Of a stretch of DNA of 7,279 nt, positions 4,688 to 7,279 are shown one piece after another. The notes under the pieces were generated by a model that saw only the letters and a list, made by a program, of their open reading frames with translations, had not been told where the DNA came from and did no database searches. The DNA lies in assembly GCA_030042955.1 (NCBI GenBank), contig JASHYQ010000246.1, forward strand, positions 1-7,279, given 5' to 3'. Numbering within the stretch: the stretch's first letter is position 1; the number at the start of each line of letters is the position of its first letter. The position numbers and the translations under genes are program-made. Source of the DNA: Thermoplasmata archaeon. GTDB lineage: Archaea > Thermoplasmatota > Thermoplasmata > Lutacidiplasmatales > UBA184.

Positions 4688-6733
4688 ATGCTTGAGGGGT
4701 GCCGGGCCGTCGGTGACTCGCGTCCGTATCGGCCGCTCCAGATGGTCTTAAGCGACCGAAGGCATCGCACGCTCGTGGACGCCGACCGCCGGCTCGCGGC
4801 AGTCATGTTCACGGATACCGTCGGCTACACCGCGTCCACCCAGGCCAACGAGGGCGGTTCCCTCGACCTGCTCCGCCAGCAGGGCGAGCTGCTCCGTCCT
4901 GTGGTCGCCCTGCATCAGGGCCGCGAGGTCAAGTCGACGGGCGATGGCTTTCTGGTCGAGTTCGACAGCGCGCTGCGAGCCGTCCAGTGCGCGGTGAACA
5001 TCCAACGACGGATCTACGAACGAAACTCCGAGGGGGGTCAGAAACCCATCAAGATCCGGATCGGTGTGCACCTGGGCGATGTGGTCCAGTCCGGCCAGGA
5101 CATCCTGGGAGATGCGGTGAACATCGCGGCCCGCATCGAACCGTTGGCCGACCCCGGCGGGGTCTGTGTCTCCGGCGCCGTATACGAGCAGGTCCGGACC
5201 AAGGTCACCGAGAAGTTCGAAAAGCTCCAGTCCAAGGCGCTCAAGGGTCTCGTGACCCCGCTGGACATCTACCGTGTGGTGCCTTCCTGGGAGGCCAACG
5301 GCGGGACCTCTACCGAAGATACCTCCTACCTGTCCGACAAGGCGCGGATCGCGGTCCTCCCCTTCGCCAACATCAGCCCCGACCCGAACGACGAGTACTT
5401 CGCCGATGGGCTGACCGAGGAACTGATCGCGAACCTGTCGCTCGTTCCCGGCCTGAAGGTGATCGCTCGGACCTCGGTGATCGCCTACAAGAAGGCCGAG
5501 AAGAAGGTCGCAGCCATCGGCAAGGAGCTCGGGGTCGGGACCGTCGTCGAAGGCAGCGTGCGCCGCGCCGCGAACAAGATCCGGGTCACCGTCCAGGTGA
5601 TCGACGTCGCCACCGAAGAACACCTATGGACGGCGAAGTACGACGACGACCTCGACGACATTTTTGCCGTTCAGAGCGAGATCGCGACGAAGGTGGCGAC
5701 CTCGCTGCCGGGGAGCTTGGCCAAGCCCCAAGCCCAGGTGCCGGAGCTGGAGCGGCCCAAGGAGACCCAGGCGTACCTCTCGTACCTCCAGGGCCAAGCC
5801 CTCATCTGGAAGACGGACGAACCCGCGCTCCGGAAATCCCTGGAACACTTTCAGAAGGCGATCGAGACGGACCCCACGTTCGCCCGGGCCTACGCGGGGC
5901 TCGCCCGGGCGTACATCAACCTGGGCGCCGAGGGCTACCTGACCTGGACCGGTGCGATCGAGATGGGACAGGCGGCCGCCGAGCGGGCGAGCAAGCTGGA
6001 CCCGGACCTGGCCGAAGCGCACGAGCTCCTGGGGGAGCTGGCGTTCATGGCGGATGCGCCGGCGGAGATCCTGGACCGCGAACTACGGCGAGCGCTGGAG
6101 CTCAACCCCAACCTGGCGCAGGCCCACAGCATCCTGAGCTCGCTCGCAGGTTCGTTCGGCATCATAGAGTCGTACATTCTCTTGGCCGACGAGGCGTACC
6201 GTCTGGACCCGCTCTCGCCGCCCATGATCCGTCGCCAAGGCGAGGCCTACTTCAATTCGGGAAGGAACGAGGAGGCGCTCGCGCACTGGACGAAGCACAT
6301 CGAGTCGGATCCGATCGACGCCTATCGGGGCCTGGCGGAATGCTACATGCTCAAGGGTGACCTGGAGCAGGCCGAGGCGATGGTCCGAGAGCTCGAGCGC
6401 GTGGCGCCGAACAGTGACCCTGCGCTGCTGTGCCGCGGATATCTCGCCGCCCTCAGGGGGGATAGGGACACCGCGGTGCGAGTGATCGCGAAGATCGACG
6501 AGCTCTTCAAGAAGGGGACCTCTCGTCAGTCGTCCATCGGGTACATCTACTACGCGCTGGGCGACTTCGACCGGTATTTCGAGTACATGGTCGCCGCCGC
6601 GAAGAACCATACGCTGCAGGCCGTGAGGGTTCGTCTGTCGCCACTGCTGGCCTCGGCACGGAGGGACCCCCGTTTCGTCATGCTGGTCATTCAGGCGGGG
6701 CGGCCCATGCAGGCTTCCCGCGCGGCCGGTTGA
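4688..6733 (+). CDS. Class III adenylate cyclase - TolB-like domain - TPR protein
   Basis: This is a 681-residue fusion predicted to make cyclic AMP in the cytoplasm. Residues about 34-198 are a class III nucleotide cyclase domain with all key positions visible: metal-binding Asp43 (FTDTVGYT) and Asp86 (STGDGF), Lys82 and Asp138 (QDILGD) specifying adenine, and Asn145 and Arg149 (VNIAAR) stabilising the transition state. Lys82 favours ATP over GTP. Residues about 219-340 form a TolB N-terminal/FlgO-like domain (IAVLPFANIS, YFADGLTEELIANL, EGSVRRAANKIRVTVQVID). From about 355 to 665, TPR-like helical pairs follow (for example HFQKAIETDPTFARAYAGLARAYINLG), a protein-interaction platform. No signal peptide or membrane helix is seen. 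The start is uncertain: ATG 4688, ATG 4742 (residue 19) and GTG 4775 (residue 30) all precede the domain, and none has a Shine-Dalgarno; 4688 gives the longest frame. Confidence 0.93.
   Translation: MLEGCRAVGDSRPYRPLQMVLSDRRHRTLVDADRRLAAVMFTDTVGYTASTQANEGGSLDLLRQQGELLRPVVALHQGREVKSTGDGFLVEFDSALRAVQCAVNIQRRIYERNSEGGQKPIKIRIGVHLGDVVQSGQDILGDAVNIAARIEPLADPGGVCVSGAVYEQVRTKVTEKFEKLQSKALKGLVTPLDIYRVVPSWEANGGTSTEDTSYLSDKARIAVLPFANISPDPNDEYFADGLTEELIANLSLVPGLKVIARTSVIAYKKAEKKVAAIGKELGVGTVVEGSVRRAANKIRVTVQVIDVATEEHLWTAKYDDDLDDIFAVQSEIATKVATSLPGSLAKPQAQVPELERPKETQAYLSYLQGQALIWKTDEPALRKSLEHFQKAIETDPTFARAYAGLARAYINLGAEGYLTWTGAIEMGQAAAERASKLDPDLAEAHELLGELAFMADAPAEILDRELRRALELNPNLAQAHSILSSLAGSFGIIESYILLADEAYRLDPLSPPMIRRQGEAYFNSGRNEEALAHWTKHIESDPIDAYRGLAECYMLKGDLEQAEAMVRELERVAPNSDPALLCRGYLAALRGDRDTAVRVIAKIDELFKKGTSRQSSIGYIYYALGDFDRYFEYMVAAAKNHTLQAVRVRLSPLLASARRDPRFVMLVIQAGRPMQASRAAG
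4748..4751 (+). promoter_or_regulatory. Possible TATA-like element inside the annotated cyclase start region
   Basis: TCTTAAG (core TTAA at 4748-4751) is the only A/T-rich spot near the start of the cyclase gene. It lies about 26 bases before the in-frame GTG at 4775, which would give a protein beginning VDADRRLAAVMFTD, close to how such cyclases usually begin. If it is the promoter, the upstream ATGs are not used. Weak, short motif. Confidence 0.2.
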
Positions 6734-6759
6734 CCGCGGGCACTACGCCCTTTCCGCGT

Positions 6760-6790
6760 GGACCCCCACAGCCGTCGGGGGTCCCGACGG
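6760..6790. terminator. Overlapping alternative hairpins between convergent genes, possible terminator
   Basis: GGACCCCC (6760-6767) pairs perfectly with GGGGGTCC (6777-6784), loop nine bases. CCGTCGGG (6772-6779) pairs perfectly with CCCGACGG (6783-6790), loop three bases. The two share bases, so only one can form. The element starts 27 bases after the cyclase stop and about 70 bases from the SRPBCC stop on the other strand, a natural place for a two-way terminator, but no T-tract follows. Confidence 0.4.
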
Positions 6791-6859
6791 AGCCCCCGGC
6801 AGAGCTAGGGCGACCCCACCCCGGACAGGCGAGGACGCGGACTGTTGCAGCCGCCCGGG

Positions 6860-7279
6860 TCATTTCCGGGAGGAGTTTGCCTTCTCGTAGGCGGTCTTGA
6901 TGGCGGGAGCGTCGTCGCGGAACTCTGCGTCCAGGAACTCGCGAGCGGCGGCCTCGACCTGCTCCGGGGGCAAGGTCTTGGAGGTGAACTCGCCGTAAAC
7001 GTCGATGCGGGTTTTCTCTCCCTTCGGAGAGTACACGTAGACGAACTTGGACCCGGCGAACACCCCTTCGAGCCATTCCGTCGTCACCGAGATCGGCTCG
7101 ACCATCGTGATCCGCAATCGATCCGGAACCCACTTTCCCCGAAGGTACCTCTCCGATCCGTACTCGATGGTGATGTCCGATACGCTCTTGAACGTCGGCT
7201 TTCGGGTGGTCTTGTGGGCGGAGTCATGAGATTCCCCTCCGAAGATGTACTTCCAGACGAAGTCGATGGGCGCCTCGAA
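6860..7279 (-). CDS. SRPBCC (START/Bet v1-like fold) family protein, 5' end outside the window
   Basis: The minus-strand frame ends at a stop at 6860-6862 and stays open to the window edge, giving 139 visible residues. A caller needing a start inside the window would pick the TTG at 7115-7117, but the frame reads on upstream as clear protein, beginning FEAPIDFVWKYIFGG, the usual SRPBCC opening ('v-x-AP-x-x-VW-x-y-I'). It continues with strands (SDITIEYG, RLRITMVEPISVTTEWLEGV, KFVYVYSPKGEKTRIDVYGEF) and ends in the long C-terminal helix (PPEQVEAAAREFLDAEFRDDAPAIKTAYEKA) that packs over the ligand cavity. These proteins bind hydrophobic ligands or act as cyclases and dehydratases; the ligand here is unknown. 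Probably about 5-15 residues are missing at the N-terminus. It converges with the cyclase gene. Confidence 0.85.
   Translation of the reverse strand, partial: FEAPIDFVWKYIFGGESHDSAHKTTRKPTFKSVSDITIEYGSERYLRGKWVPDRLRITMVEPISVTTEWLEGVFAGSKFVYVYSPKGEKTRIDVYGEFTSKTLPPEQVEAAAREFLDAEFRDDAPAIKTAYEKANSSRK

Noticed and set aside
4485..4751. 88-codon frame overlapping the end of the 87-aa gene, as a frameshifted continuation
   Set aside because: Its sequence (Arg/Gly/Val-rich) does not continue the fold of the 87-aa protein and overlaps the cyclase start in a different phase.
4987..6360. 457-codon frame within the cyclase gene in another phase, and the 291-codon minus frame 4748-5623
   Set aside because: Both are shadows of the cyclase gene: Arg/Gly/Pro-rich or Asp/Gly/Leu-rich products with no domain features, while the main frame has three recognisable domains.

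Overview
The window is a GC-rich stretch of chromosome-like DNA (about two-thirds G+C by eye) from an unidentified prokaryote, probably from a metagenome. An archaeon, perhaps of the Thermoplasmatota, is my favoured guess, but it is weakly supported. The hints are several starts with no Shine-Dalgarno but a short A/T-rich box about 26 nt upstream (the archaeal TATA position for a leaderless transcript), a zinc-ribbon protein with a scramblase-like barrel, and a secreted protein with the G1-peptidase (eqolisin) fold. Two genes (2268 and 3923) instead have good Shine-Dalgarno sequences. A high-GC bacterium is not excluded. No tRNA, rRNA, CRISPR, insertion sequence or attachment site was found.

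Layout. Left edge: the start of a minus-strand antibiotic-biosynthesis-monooxygenase-like protein that runs off the window (1-140). Then about 300 bases without a convincing gene, and a small two-helix membrane protein on the minus strand (443-700). It diverges from a 300-aa secreted or membrane-anchored eqolisin-fold protein (920-1822) that appears to have lost both catalytic residues. After a roughly 445-base gap comes a dihydrofolate-reductase-like protein (2268-2921), convergent with a zinc-ribbon/LURP-one-like protein on the minus strand (3156-3923). A 300-base divergent gap with several inverted repeats leads to an 87-aa orphan protein (4225-4488). Next is the largest gene, a class III adenylate cyclase fused to a TolB-like domain and a TPR array (4688-6733). 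It is convergent with an SRPBCC (START-fold) protein on the minus strand that runs off the right edge (6860 to 7279).

The genes do not form an obvious operon: strands alternate, gaps of 100-450 bases separate them, and no shared pathway is evident. The most notable items are the apparently inactive eqolisin homologue, the cyclase-TolB-TPR protein with all six canonical cyclase residues, and the zinc-ribbon/scramblase-like fusion. Both edge genes are incomplete; the right-hand one would be mis-started at an internal TTG by a simple ORF call, and the left-hand one missed.
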